A stretch of DNA of 64,000 nucleotides from Glaciecola sp047250385 (GTDB taxonomy: Bacteria; Pseudomonadota; Gammaproteobacteria; Enterobacterales; Alteromonadaceae). Made by a program: the position numbers and the translations under genes. The DNA lies in contig NZ_JBLBVM010000042.1 in the NCBI RefSeq assembly GCF_047250385.1, forward strand, positions 1 through 64,000, read 5' to 3'. This document shows, piece by piece, positions 35,506 through 43,180 of the stretch; the stretch's first letter is position 1, and each line of letters starts with the position of its first letter. Below the pieces are notes generated by a model that did no database searches, had not been told where the DNA came from, and saw only the letters and a program-made list of their open reading frames with translations.

Positions 35506-37119
35506 ATGTCCGATCTACATAAGTGGGATCCCGAAGACAATGACTTCTGGGAAAAAGAAGGGAAGAAAATCGCTAATCGAAATCTCTGGATATCGATTCC
35601 TAGCCTACTTGCCGGTTTTGCTGTTTGGTTATACTGGGGCGTTATAACGGTACAAATGCTGAATTTAGGTTTTCCTTTTGAGAAGGCAGAGCTATTCACA
35701 TTAATGGCAATATCGGGTTTAACCGGCGCAACACTTCGTATACCTAGTAGCTTCTTTATCCGACTATGCGGTGGGCGTAATACGATATTCTTTACTACCG
35801 CACTATTGATGCTACCCGCCGTTGGGACTGGCTTTGCGTTACAAAGCCCAGATACACCACTTTGGCAATTTCAATTATTAGCACTTTTATCTGGCTTCGG
35901 CGGCGGTAACTTCGCCTCGTCTATGTCAAATATCAGCTTCTTCTTTCCGAAAAGCCAACAGGGTTTAGCATTAGGCTTAAACGCCGGTTTAGGTAATTTC
36001 GGTGTTACCACTATGCAAATCGTTGTGCCATTGTTTATGACATTCGCAGCCTTTGGTGCCTTAAGCGGCGATCCAATGATACTCATTAATGCGTCAGGTA
36101 CCTTGATCGGCAAAATACCAGTAGGTACAGAGAGTTTCATCTCAAACGCTGGTTTTGTTTGGATGCTATTACTCGTTCCGCTTTTCTTTCTGACCTGGTT
36201 TGGAATGAATAACATCCGTACAGAAGAAGTATCACCAAACATCGGCAATCCGCTAACCTCTTTTGCACTGATTACAGTAATGTTATTAATTGGTCTAGTT
36301 ATCGCGGCATTTGGCTTGTGGTTAATGCTACCCGAATCAGCAAATGGTTCTGGTTTTGGTGTGCCAAAAGAAGTCGTGCTAGTTATGGTAATAGCAGCGA
36401 CTGTCGTTATTTTGAAAATACTACCTGGTGCTATAGGAACGAGTCTTACTCGCCAATACAAAATATTTAACAACAAGCATACTTGGGCAATGAGTGTTAT
36501 CTACACCATGACATTTGGTTCATTTATTGGTTTTGCCGCATCGTTCCCACTCGCGATAAAAGTCATCTTTGGTTACAGCCACATAATGGTTGATGGCACC
36601 ATGACGCATAACACTATAAATGCGAATGGCCCAAGTGCGCTGATGTATGCTTGGATGGGCCCATTCATTGGAGCACTCATTCGTCCAGTAGGTGGTTGGG
36701 TTGCTGATAAGTTGGGTGGCGCTTTTGTAACGCAAATATGCTCTGTCGTGATGATAGGAAGTGCGCTTGGTGTTGCTTATTACATGAAGCTAGCTTATCA
36801 GTCTGCGACACCTGAAGAGTATTTCATTCCATTCTTCGTCTTGTTCCTCTTGCTCTTCGCAGCGACTGGTATTGGTAATGGCTCTACTTTCAGAACAATC
36901 GCAATGGTGTTCCCTAAAGAACAAGCGGGTCCGGTATTAGGTTGGACTTCAGCAGTAGCAGCATACGGTGCATTCTACATTCCTAAAGTACTAGGAGAAC
37001 AAATTAAAGCCACTACACCTGAAGTTGCACTCATTGGATTTGCGGTCTTCTATGGCGTGTGTATTTTGCTTAACTACTGGTTTTACTTGCGCAAAGATGG
37101 TGAGTTTTATAATCCATAA
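35506..37119 (+). CDS. narK: Nitrate/nitrite antiporter NarK
   Basis: This 537-residue protein has twelve or more helices and extended loops, larger than the two transporters near 18-21 kb. NNP features are GLNAGLGNFGVTTMQ in the first half and WTSAVAAYGAFYIPK in the second, and LTGATLRIPSSFFIR carries the first substrate-type arginine. It groups by eye with the NarK2/NarU exchangers that work with respiratory Nar. The ATG has the ribosome site TTGGAGAAAGCGT. It diverges from narL and NarL sites lie between them. Confidence 0.9.
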   Translation: MSDLHKWDPEDNDFWEKEGKKIANRNLWISIPSLLAGFAVWLYWGVITVQMLNLGFPFEKAELFTLMAISGLTGATLRIPSSFFIRLCGGRNTIFFTTALLMLPAVGTGFALQSPDTPLWQFQLLALLSGFGGGNFASSMSNISFFFPKSQQGLALGLNAGLGNFGVTTMQIVVPLFMTFAAFGALSGDPMILINASGTLIGKIPVGTESFISNAGFVWMLLLVPLFFLTWFGMNNIRTEEVSPNIGNPLTSFALITVMLLIGLVIAAFGLWLMLPESANGSGFGVPKEVVLVMVIAATVVILKILPGAIGTSLTRQYKIFNNKHTWAMSVIYTMTFGSFIGFAASFPLAIKVIFGYSHIMVDGTMTHNTINANGPSALMYAWMGPFIGALIRPVGGWVADKLGGAFVTQICSVVMIGSALGVAYYMKLAYQSATPEEYFIPFFVLFLLLFAATGIGNGSTFRTIAMVFPKEQAGPVLGWTSAVAAYGAFYIPKVLGEQIKATTPEVALIGFAVFYGVCILLNYWFYLRKDGEFYNP

Positions 37120-37157
37120 TTATGGGCTTAATGCTCCAACTTAAACCGGAAAAAAGG

Positions 37158-37177
37158 AAGCGCTAGAGATAGCGCTT
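37158..37177 (+). terminator. Hairpin terminator after narK
   Basis: AAGCGCTA-gaga-TAGCGCTT is a perfect eight-pair stem 38 bp past the narK stop. It has an A-run before it and TTCTG after it. The T-run is better on the minus strand, so it may be bidirectional. Confidence 0.6.
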
Positions 37178-37240
37178 TCTGTAGCTTGACAAAAAAGTAT
37201 CACACTTTGTAGGCGTTTCGACTAACTGGATTGCCCAGGT

Positions 37241-37280
37241 TTCTTGCTCGTCACCACCGCGTATGCGGTGGTCTCCTTAG
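37241..37280 (-). repeat. Dispersed copy of the 41-bp hairpin repeat
   Basis: On the minus strand it reads CTAAGGAGACCACCGC, a short loop, then GCGGTGGTGACG and GCAAG. It is nearly identical to the tandem units at 1645-1808 but 35 kb away. The stem is intact. Confidence 0.85.
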
Positions 37281-37329
37281 GGGCATGATCCGGACGGATT
37301 GAATACCTTTATATCTCATACACCCTAGG

Positions 37330-37352
37330 TCATTCCCACGAAAGTGGGAACC
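37330..37352. repeat. TTCCCAC-GAAA-GTGGGAA palindromic repeat
   Basis: TCATTCCCACGAAAGTGGGAACC has a seven-pair stem and GAAA loop. Short repeats of this type (TTCCCGC-GAAA-GCGGGAA) are scattered in many proteobacterial genomes. Confidence 0.7.
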
Positions 37353-37439
37353 CCCCAAAACAGCATAGATAATTCAAAAAAAGAAAGTTATTTCAATAAC
37401 ATAAAATCTGTTGTTATCGAAACATTTCTCTAAATAGTT

Positions 37440-37474
37440 GGAGGTCACCGCCTTCGCGGTGATGACGGTGGGAA
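37440..37474 (+). repeat. Diverged copy of the hairpin repeat
   Basis: GGAGGTCACCGCCTTCGCGG and TGATGACGG keep the hairpin (TCACCGC/GCGGTGA, loop CTTC). Two compensatory stem changes relative to the other units preserve pairing. Confidence 0.65.
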
Positions 37475-37581
37475 GTTTCAAATAACGTGTTGGATGTATC
37501 GGCTATGACCGTTTTTGGATGACACTTGCCGGTCAACCATCATTTATACGACTCGTAAAAATATGATACTTTTTTGTCAAT

Positions 37582-39309
37582 CTACACTTCCTTTCTATTT
37601 TCTACTTCACTCTCCACTGCTTGTGTAACAGCTCGCTTGCGCTTGTTCACTCTCAAGGCCAAGTACAAATCTGAACGAATATAGATCCCCTCTTTTCCTG
37701 ATTTAATCCCGGCCTTGTCAAACCAAGCCCTCAGTTGACGCTTTCTACCTGCTAACTCTAGCCTTACTCCACGCTTTCTGAATATCTGATCCAAGTCAGC
37801 TAGCATTGCCATCACACTAAGATCTAAGTGAGTAAAACAAGGAACCGCATCGATGATGACACACTCAATATCGTCTTTTTGTCTTGCGTATTGCTCTAAT
37901 AGGCGGCGCTTGAAGTAACTGGAATTAAAGTAAGTTAATGGCGAGTTGAAACGATAGATGAAAATACCTTCAACGGCTTTCGCTTTATCTGTGGTATCTA
38001 AACTGCGAACAACACCATTTATATCAACACCTAATATATGGTCGCTTGGACGCATCACGATACGAATGAATTGAAACAAGCCCAACAATACGGCTAGCGT
38101 GATACCTGGAATAACCCCAATGAAGAGAACGGCAAACAATGTCGCGCTTGCCAAGTAGAATGCTTGGCGATCTTTATTTTTAAGCTGCCATACCGCCTTC
38201 AAATCTAACAAATGTATGGAAGCAATAATCAATACCACACCCAAAGCGGCACTTGGGATAAACTCAAGAGGCGCCGTCAGGAATACCGCAATAATGCCAA
38301 TAATCACCGCTGCGATAATCGACACTAACTGCGTTTTACCACCGTTTGCATCGTTCACAGCGGTGCGAGAATCTGCCCCACTCACCGCAAAACCCTGAGA
38401 TAAAGCAGATGCGAAGTTGGCTATGCCTAGAGCTCTGAACTCTTTATCTGCATCAATATCATACCCATTTTTTGTTGCGAAGCTGCGAGCCGTTAGCATC
38501 ATGCTCACGAAACTCACAATAGATAAGTTGAGGGCAGGCATCACTAACTCACGGATTATACCGATGCTAAACTCAGGAGCTTGAAATAAGGGTAAACCAC
38601 CGGTAACTGTACCAATAGTTTTTACCTCGAACTGCCCTAGATTAAACAGCCACACTAAGATAGCGCCGAAAGCGATAGCAAACATAGACGACGGCCATGC
38701 CGGTTTTAAGCGCTTCATGCCAAAGTAAATACCCACCGTTAATATGGCCATCAGCAAAGTAGGAACATGTGTTTGTGATAAATAAGTGGGAACACCGCCT
38801 AAGCGTTCAAGCAAATACTTTTCATCAAAAGTAAAACCAAAAACCTTCGAGAATTGACCAACAATAATGGTAATTGCGACACCATTCAGCAAGCCCATGA
38901 GAATAGGCTTAGACAGAAAGTCAGCGAGTACGCCTAGCTTAAATTTGCTAGCAATGAGGCACCAAAAGCCAGTCATAGCTGTCATGGTAACGACTAGTTG
39001 CCAATGTTTGAAACTGTCCCCCGCCGCCAGCGGAGTCACAACAGCAGCAATAACGGCGCAGGTCGCGGCATCAGGGCCCACGATCAACTGTTTGGATGTG
39101 CCAAATAACGCATATACTAGCATTGGCAGCACACAGGAATATAAGCCCACCGCGGCATTGACACCGGTAAGTTGTGCATATGCAATGGCCACGGGCAAGG
39201 CTACCGCAGCAACAGATAATGCGGCTTTTAGATCGTCCGCAAACCACTTACGTTCATAATGCAACAAGGTATGTAAACCCGGCATTAAATCAAACAAACG
39301 TGACAACAT
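37582..39309 (-). CDS. SulP family anion transporter with STAS domain
   Basis: This 575-residue protein has an N-terminal transport domain of 10-14 helices, with the SulP feature VALPVAIAYAQLTGV near residue 40 and GPDAATCAVIAAVV. A C-terminal STAS domain (about 445-550) contains VIIDAVPCFTHLDLSVMAML. The family moves sulfate, bicarbonate or other anions, and the substrate here cannot be told. It lies between narK and nrdD. Its stop codon is inside the terminal repeat of the MITE-like element, so insertion may have altered its last codons. Confidence 0.92.
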   Translation of the reverse strand: MLSRLFDLMPGLHTLLHYERKWFADDLKAALSVAAVALPVAIAYAQLTGVNAAVGLYSCVLPMLVYALFGTSKQLIVGPDAATCAVIAAVVTPLAAGDSFKHWQLVVTMTAMTGFWCLIASKFKLGVLADFLSKPILMGLLNGVAITIIVGQFSKVFGFTFDEKYLLERLGGVPTYLSQTHVPTLLMAILTVGIYFGMKRLKPAWPSSMFAIAFGAILVWLFNLGQFEVKTIGTVTGGLPLFQAPEFSIGIIRELVMPALNLSIVSFVSMMLTARSFATKNGYDIDADKEFRALGIANFASALSQGFAVSGADSRTAVNDANGGKTQLVSIIAAVIIGIIAVFLTAPLEFIPSAALGVVLIIASIHLLDLKAVWQLKNKDRQAFYLASATLFAVLFIGVIPGITLAVLLGLFQFIRIVMRPSDHILGVDINGVVRSLDTTDKAKAVEGIFIYRFNSPLTYFNSSYFKRRLLEQYARQKDDIECVIIDAVPCFTHLDLSVMAMLADLDQIFRKRGVRLELAGRKRQLRAWFDKAGIKSGKEGIYIRSDLYLALRVNKRKRAVTQAVESEVENRKEV

Positions 39310-39453
39310 ACCCCATTCCTTGCTAATTGAGCGAATGCAGTAATATTACGTTTATTATTTAAGTAAATACAGATCGCTAGGTATTGATTTCACAATACCT
39401 AGCGCAGTTAAGATAGTTTTTGCATCCTTGCAATAAAGGGAAAAGCCCAATTA

Positions 39454-41262
39454 TCAGCTGGCGACAGCGTGTCGTTCTGGTTTATTTGGCGTTTTGTGGT
39501 AGTGTCGCAAACCATGCTCTACTCGGCGTCCTTGGCTGAAAGACGACACTCTTTTTAAATACCCTATTACGCGTGTACCGTGATCAATATTGGTAGATTC
39601 GCAAGAAGAACACTTATATAGCGTGCGTTTATCTATGTGCTCACACTCATTGCAAATTGTAATTTTCACATTAATACAAAAGTAGTTGCACCCCGTTTTA
39701 GCAGCAATATTGAGAATTTTTAGCGCGTTCTCTGTCGTCAGTTTCTCTTCCAGATTTAAATGTAGTGCCGACCCGCCATCAAGATACTGCGTCATTTCCT
39801 CGCCATGCATCAGGAACTTATCGATGTGATTAACTTCTTCACCCTCTACAATGTAAAAGTATGAGTTATAACAGTCGCGACGCACCCAGTAGCCATCTTC
39901 TTTGTCCCACTTTGCATTCTTTACACCTAAATTTTCAGCAGGTACAAACTCTGTGTTAAAGCGATAACCATACTTTTTCAATGCGCGTTTATTAGCATCG
40001 AAAATCACCTTTAAGTTATCCGAGACAAAATTTTTGTAGTCAGCATTGTTATCTATTTTGATGCCCAAGAACTCCGCGGCCTCGGGTAAGCCATTAATTC
40101 CTATGGTCAAAAATTGCTTGTTCATATCAATGAAGCCTGCAGAGTAGACTGGCAGTGCGTTCAAATCCAAATAGTCCTGCATTAAGCTTCGGTAAGCCAC
40201 TTGGTATTTATGAATTTTATCGATTTCTTTTTCTAGGTTCCGTCCGTCCTGTATCAAACGATTCATGTTCACTGTAATAACGTTCACGGATCCTGTTGAA
40301 ACACCACCTGCACCAAGACTATATGAGAAGGTGTTGTCCACTATTTCGTTACGCAAGCGACAACAGGAAGCGAGTGAATCTGGACTGTCCGATTGATACA
40401 CGAAAAATGAACCGCCACTACTCATGGATTGAGCACACATGCTCGCAAATTCCTGATCTTTTACTTTCTGATCTTCCGTCAACATCGCTGCAGTCACAAC
40501 GGGGAATGTTAATATTGCCTTATCTCTCTCGGCGGTGAACCATTCCAAGAAGAATGATTGTATTGCTTTAATATTCTCCCACTCCGGTTTATCCATATTT
40601 GGAAAAACAAAGTCTCCAAACATTGAATCAAAGTAGCATTTGTCGTACAAAGAAATATTCCAAAATACGCTTTGATATCCTCTAGCCGCGGCAGGCTGAT
40701 TGATTGCATAAACAACGTGCTGGAGGTGATTCTGAATTTGTTTAGTGTGCGTCGTTAAATACGCTTCACCAAACTCTCGGCGCGCAAAGTGATCAAAGTA
40801 AATAAGAAATTCGACCGTGGCAATCGCACCTGCGAATTGAGCACTAATCGCAAAAACCAAATTAACAAAACTTCCACAGAAAGATTCTAAATGCTGAGGG
40901 GCTTTTGACTCTCCACCTAATTTTGTTAGTCCATCGAGTAAAAATGGATACATCGTAATTGAAGCGCAATAGGGCTTTAAGCTTGTTTCATCGTGCACAT
41001 ATATTTCATGATTCTCAATTTGACGAACATACTCTTTTGCCAATGGTGCACCAAATAGTTTTTTAATTCGTTTTTGAACCTGAGCTCTATTTACTTGAAT
41101 GAAATAATCTTTCATTAGCTCAGCTTCTAGAGTTGCTATGTTCTTTTGCGTTACGTTTGCATTCGCATCTAAGCGAGCGCCATCTGCGGCATTTTGAGCT
41201 TGCATGTAATGGTCTATAAAATCGAGCTTTTGTGCGATGTGTTCTTTAGGTAGTTTCAACAT
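39454..41262 (-). CDS. nrdD: Anaerobic ribonucleoside-triphosphate reductase
   Basis: NrdD is the oxygen-sensitive class III glycyl-radical reductase that makes deoxynucleotides. The 602-residue protein has the substrate-site cysteines in ASCCRLRN, the segment SVNVITVNMNRL, the C-terminal zinc site CNECEH...CSSCES, and the glycyl radical Gly567 in RVIGYLKR. It has no N-terminal ATP-cone, so allosteric overall-activity control by dATP through that domain is absent. nrdG precedes it, with a one-base gap and the site CAGGAGACAC. Together they allow DNA synthesis under nitrate respiration. Confidence 0.96.
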   Translation of the reverse strand: MLKLPKEHIAQKLDFIDHYMQAQNAADGARLDANANVTQKNIATLEAELMKDYFIQVNRAQVQKRIKKLFGAPLAKEYVRQIENHEIYVHDETSLKPYCASITMYPFLLDGLTKLGGESKAPQHLESFCGSFVNLVFAISAQFAGAIATVEFLIYFDHFARREFGEAYLTTHTKQIQNHLQHVVYAINQPAAARGYQSVFWNISLYDKCYFDSMFGDFVFPNMDKPEWENIKAIQSFFLEWFTAERDKAILTFPVVTAAMLTEDQKVKDQEFASMCAQSMSSGGSFFVYQSDSPDSLASCCRLRNEIVDNTFSYSLGAGGVSTGSVNVITVNMNRLIQDGRNLEKEIDKIHKYQVAYRSLMQDYLDLNALPVYSAGFIDMNKQFLTIGINGLPEAAEFLGIKIDNNADYKNFVSDNLKVIFDANKRALKKYGYRFNTEFVPAENLGVKNAKWDKEDGYWVRRDCYNSYFYIVEGEEVNHIDKFLMHGEEMTQYLDGGSALHLNLEEKLTTENALKILNIAAKTGCNYFCINVKITICNECEHIDKRTLYKCSSCESTNIDHGTRVIGYLKRVSSFSQGRRVEHGLRHYHKTPNKPERHAVAS

Positions 41263-41263
41263 G

Positions 41264-41719
41264 TCAGTGTGTCTCCTGGAATTTATGATTTAGGATGCGA
41301 TTGCTCGACACTTCTATAAATTTTTGATTCGTCGTTGCTTGGTCTAATCCACCTAGCTCCCTAATCCACGGACCAGTTTTAAGAAATGTGAGTCGCTTTA
41401 TTATTTTTTCTGGCACTTGATTTAAACCCGTATACAAACAAGTCTTGAGTTTAAAATCATGACTGATATCCAACATTTCTATTAACTTTTCAGCTTGCCA
41501 TTCACCGCCAAAAAATATTACGCAGGATATATAGTCGACATATTGCTTTAGGTAGGTTCTAAATATTTCTGCAGTTAACGGGCTGCCACCATCTTCAGAC
41601 CAAGTATCGGTACTATGGCAGCCTTTGCATCTAAGCTGACAGCCCATCACCGTAAAGCCTAAACTGACTTCATCAGGAACTTCTTGAAATAGAATTTGAG
41701 GGGCAAGCGTATTAAACAT
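41264..41719 (-). CDS. nrdG: Anaerobic ribonucleotide reductase activase (NrdG)
   Basis: NrdG is a radical-SAM enzyme that places the glycyl radical on NrdD. The 151-residue protein (start ATG 41719, MFNTLAPQ) has the [4Fe-4S] motif CQLRCKGC after VMG, and FFGGEWQ for SAM binding. The TTG at 41740 would add seven residues and lie inside the NrdR box, so I reject it. It is the first gene of a two-gene operon under a candidate FNR/NrdR promoter. The order nrdG-nrdD is the reverse of the common nrdDG order. Confidence 0.92.
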   Translation of the reverse strand: MFNTLAPQILFQEVPDEVSLGFTVMGCQLRCKGCHSTDTWSEDGGSPLTAEIFRTYLKQYVDYISCVIFFGGEWQAEKLIEMLDISHDFKLKTCLYTGLNQVPEKIIKRLTFLKTGPWIRELGGLDQATTNQKFIEVSSNRILNHKFQETH

Positions 41720-41734
41720 TCCAATCTCTCTAAA

Positions 41735-41792
41735 GCACAATATGTTGTGTATTTATAATTCATAAACACAACATATGGGCGATCTAGATCAA
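41735..41792 (-). promoter_or_regulatory. nrdG: nrdG promoter with NrdR box pair and FNR-like site
   Basis: GCACAATATGTTGTGT (41735-41750) matches the NrdR box ACACWATATNTTGTGT at nearly all positions. A second, half-conserved box starting ACACAACATAT lies at 41766-41781, 31 bp away (three helical turns). Between them TATAAA (41752-41757, minus strand) can serve as -10. The FNR-like TTGATCTAGATCGC (41779-41792, eight of ten) is centred about 41 bp before the implied start. Confidence 0.65.
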
Positions 41793-41795
41793 TAT

Positions 41796-42455
41796 TTAGT
41801 AACTTTGACGAGCGAATAAAATGTCATTTTCAACATGAATATGCATGTTTATATCACTGATAAATTCCTGTAAGCCCAAGTATAGAGCCGTCCAAGTATT
41901 GCAGGCACCTGGATGCAAGGTGACGTCGTTAGTTAACTTATAAATTGTTTCAATATCTTGCATGTGATCTAAGTGCTCCTCTTTCATTACACTAATTGGC
42001 CCCTGCACAGTGGGCGCGAATTCTTGCATCAAAATGGGAAATAATATGTTTTCTTCTTTTTGCATATGCTGCTCTAAATCTGTTTGCATTTGAGAAAGGT
42101 GTTTTGCGAGTCCCAAAGGACATTGGGGTTTTTCAAAATGTACTAATTCTACTCTTGCAGCCAATCGAATAAGTTCAGCTAATTGAACACGATGAACCTC
42201 ATGATAGCGCCTTAGGATATGTTCAATGAGTTCAGCATTGCTCATACTGTTGTAGTCAATTTTGTCAGCATCTCTTGTGACTAAGTTTGCCAATTGAGTA
42301 TTAATTAAATTTTCATCGAGCTGTTTGCGTTTGATTACTTCTGTTAGCGATCTAGGTCCATCACCACAAAAATTAATTTTATGCTCGAAAAGAACGCCTG
42401 TTGCGCCCGGAACTTGTGTGGCGATATCACCAATTGACCAATCTAAATAAGACAT
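41796..42455 (-). CDS. ytfE: Iron-sulfur cluster repair di-iron protein (YtfE/RIC)
   Basis: YtfE (RIC, ScdA, DnrN) is a di-iron hemerythrin-like protein that helps restore Fe-S clusters after NO or oxidative damage. The 219-residue protein begins with a ScdA_N domain (IATQVPGATGVLFEHKINFCGDG) and continues with a hemerythrin fold. That fold has iron-ligand histidines and glutamates in RRYHEVHRV, LEQHMQKEENILFPI, MKEEHLDHM and MHIHVENDILFA. The ATG has the site GGAAGCATTT. It is divergent from nsrR, with NsrR-like sites between. Confidence 0.95.
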   Translation of the reverse strand: MSYLDWSIGDIATQVPGATGVLFEHKINFCGDGPRSLTEVIKRKQLDENLINTQLANLVTRDADKIDYNSMSNAELIEHILRRYHEVHRVQLAELIRLAARVELVHFEKPQCPLGLAKHLSQMQTDLEQHMQKEENILFPILMQEFAPTVQGPISVMKEEHLDHMQDIETIYKLTNDVTLHPGACNTWTALYLGLQEFISDINMHIHVENDILFARQSY

Positions 42456-42519
42456 AAATGCTTCCTTCTAAAAGCAGATTAAAAATAAAAAACATGGTTT
42501 GAGTTTAGCGTTTAATTTA

Positions 42520-42542
42520 AAGATGTAAATAATATGCATGTT
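42520..42542 (-). promoter_or_regulatory. Candidate NsrR operator before ytfE
   Basis: The 23-bp site starts AAGATG, has a central AT-rich spacer and ends TGCATGTT. It fits the NsrR consensus AAGATGCYTTT-N-AAAYGCATCTT at most outer positions. It lies 65 bp before the ytfE start. Confidence 0.55.
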
Positions 42543-42676
42543 TAAAGATTAAGGTTTTAAGAGGTAACACTTATGGGGTACAAGTCAGAATGGGTGTAAG
42601 TTTGAATGAATCTGTTTAATGGCTCTATCTACAAATTCTGATGCAATCACAGTGAAGGTTTATTAAGTGCTTTATA

Positions 42677-42699
42677 AAAATACTTATTAGATGTATCTT
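42677..42699 (+). promoter_or_regulatory. Candidate NsrR operator before nsrR
   Basis: The 23-bp site with outer words AAAATAC and TGTATCTT is an imperfect palindrome. It matches the NsrR consensus at about 17 of 22 informative positions. It lies 39 bp before the nsrR ATG, as expected for autoregulation. Confidence 0.55.
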
Positions 42700-42737
42700 A
42701 TTTTTTGTAATCCAAAGGAAATAATTAAAGAGCATTT

Positions 42738-43172
42738 ATGCAACTCACGCGACACACCGATTATGGGATGAGAATACTCATTTTCTTAGCCTTATTACCA
42801 AAAGGCGAGCGGGCTAACATTGATATGTTAAGCAAAGCCTACGATATATCGCGCAATAACATTAATAAAATAGTCCATCAACTTGGGCAGGCTAAGATAA
42901 TTGAGACTAAAAGAGGCAAAGGTGGTGGCTTCTATCTTGCCAAAGAGGCGCGTGATATTAACGTAGGTGAGATGGTCACTATGATGGAAAACTCACTAGA
43001 GATCATAGACTGCGAGAAACAAAAGTGCGTTATTTTACCTGCATGCAGGCTAAAGCAAGCCTTCAATTTAGCTACGACAGCTTTTTTAGATACCTTAAAG
43101 CAATTCACGCTTGCAGATCTATTGGAAGATAAACAAAACGCATTATTACATTTCCTTAAACTGGACGAATGA
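42738..43172 (+). CDS. nsrR: NO-sensing transcriptional repressor NsrR (Rrf2 family)
   Basis: NsrR carries an Fe-S cluster that nitric oxide destroys, which lifts repression of NO-defence genes. The 144-residue protein starts MQLTRHTDYGMR like other NsrR proteins. It has the winged helix with ISRNNINKIVHQL, the wing KRGKGGGFYLA, and the three cluster cysteines Cys92, Cys97 and Cys103. It lies divergent to ytfE and convergent to narX (8 bp apart). Confidence 0.95.
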   Translation: MQLTRHTDYGMRILIFLALLPKGERANIDMLSKAYDISRNNINKIVHQLGQAKIIETKRGKGGGFYLAKEARDINVGEMVTMMENSLEIIDCEKQKCVILPACRLKQAFNLATTAFLDTLKQFTLADLLEDKQNALLHFLKLDE

Positions 43173-43180
43173 CGTGCTTG

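Larger units (their letters stand above)
37180..37586. mobile_element. MITE-like 0.4-kb element with 23-bp terminal inverted repeats
   Basis: A sequence containing TTGACAAAAAAGTATCA at 37180-37202 returns in reverse complement at 37564-37586, with one mismatch over 23 bp. The 407-bp segment between contains no coding frame, but it holds two copies of the hairpin repeat and a TTCCCAC-GAAA-GTGGGAA palindrome. The right arm includes the stop codon of the SulP gene. No clear target duplication was seen and no transposase is nearby. Confidence 0.55.
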
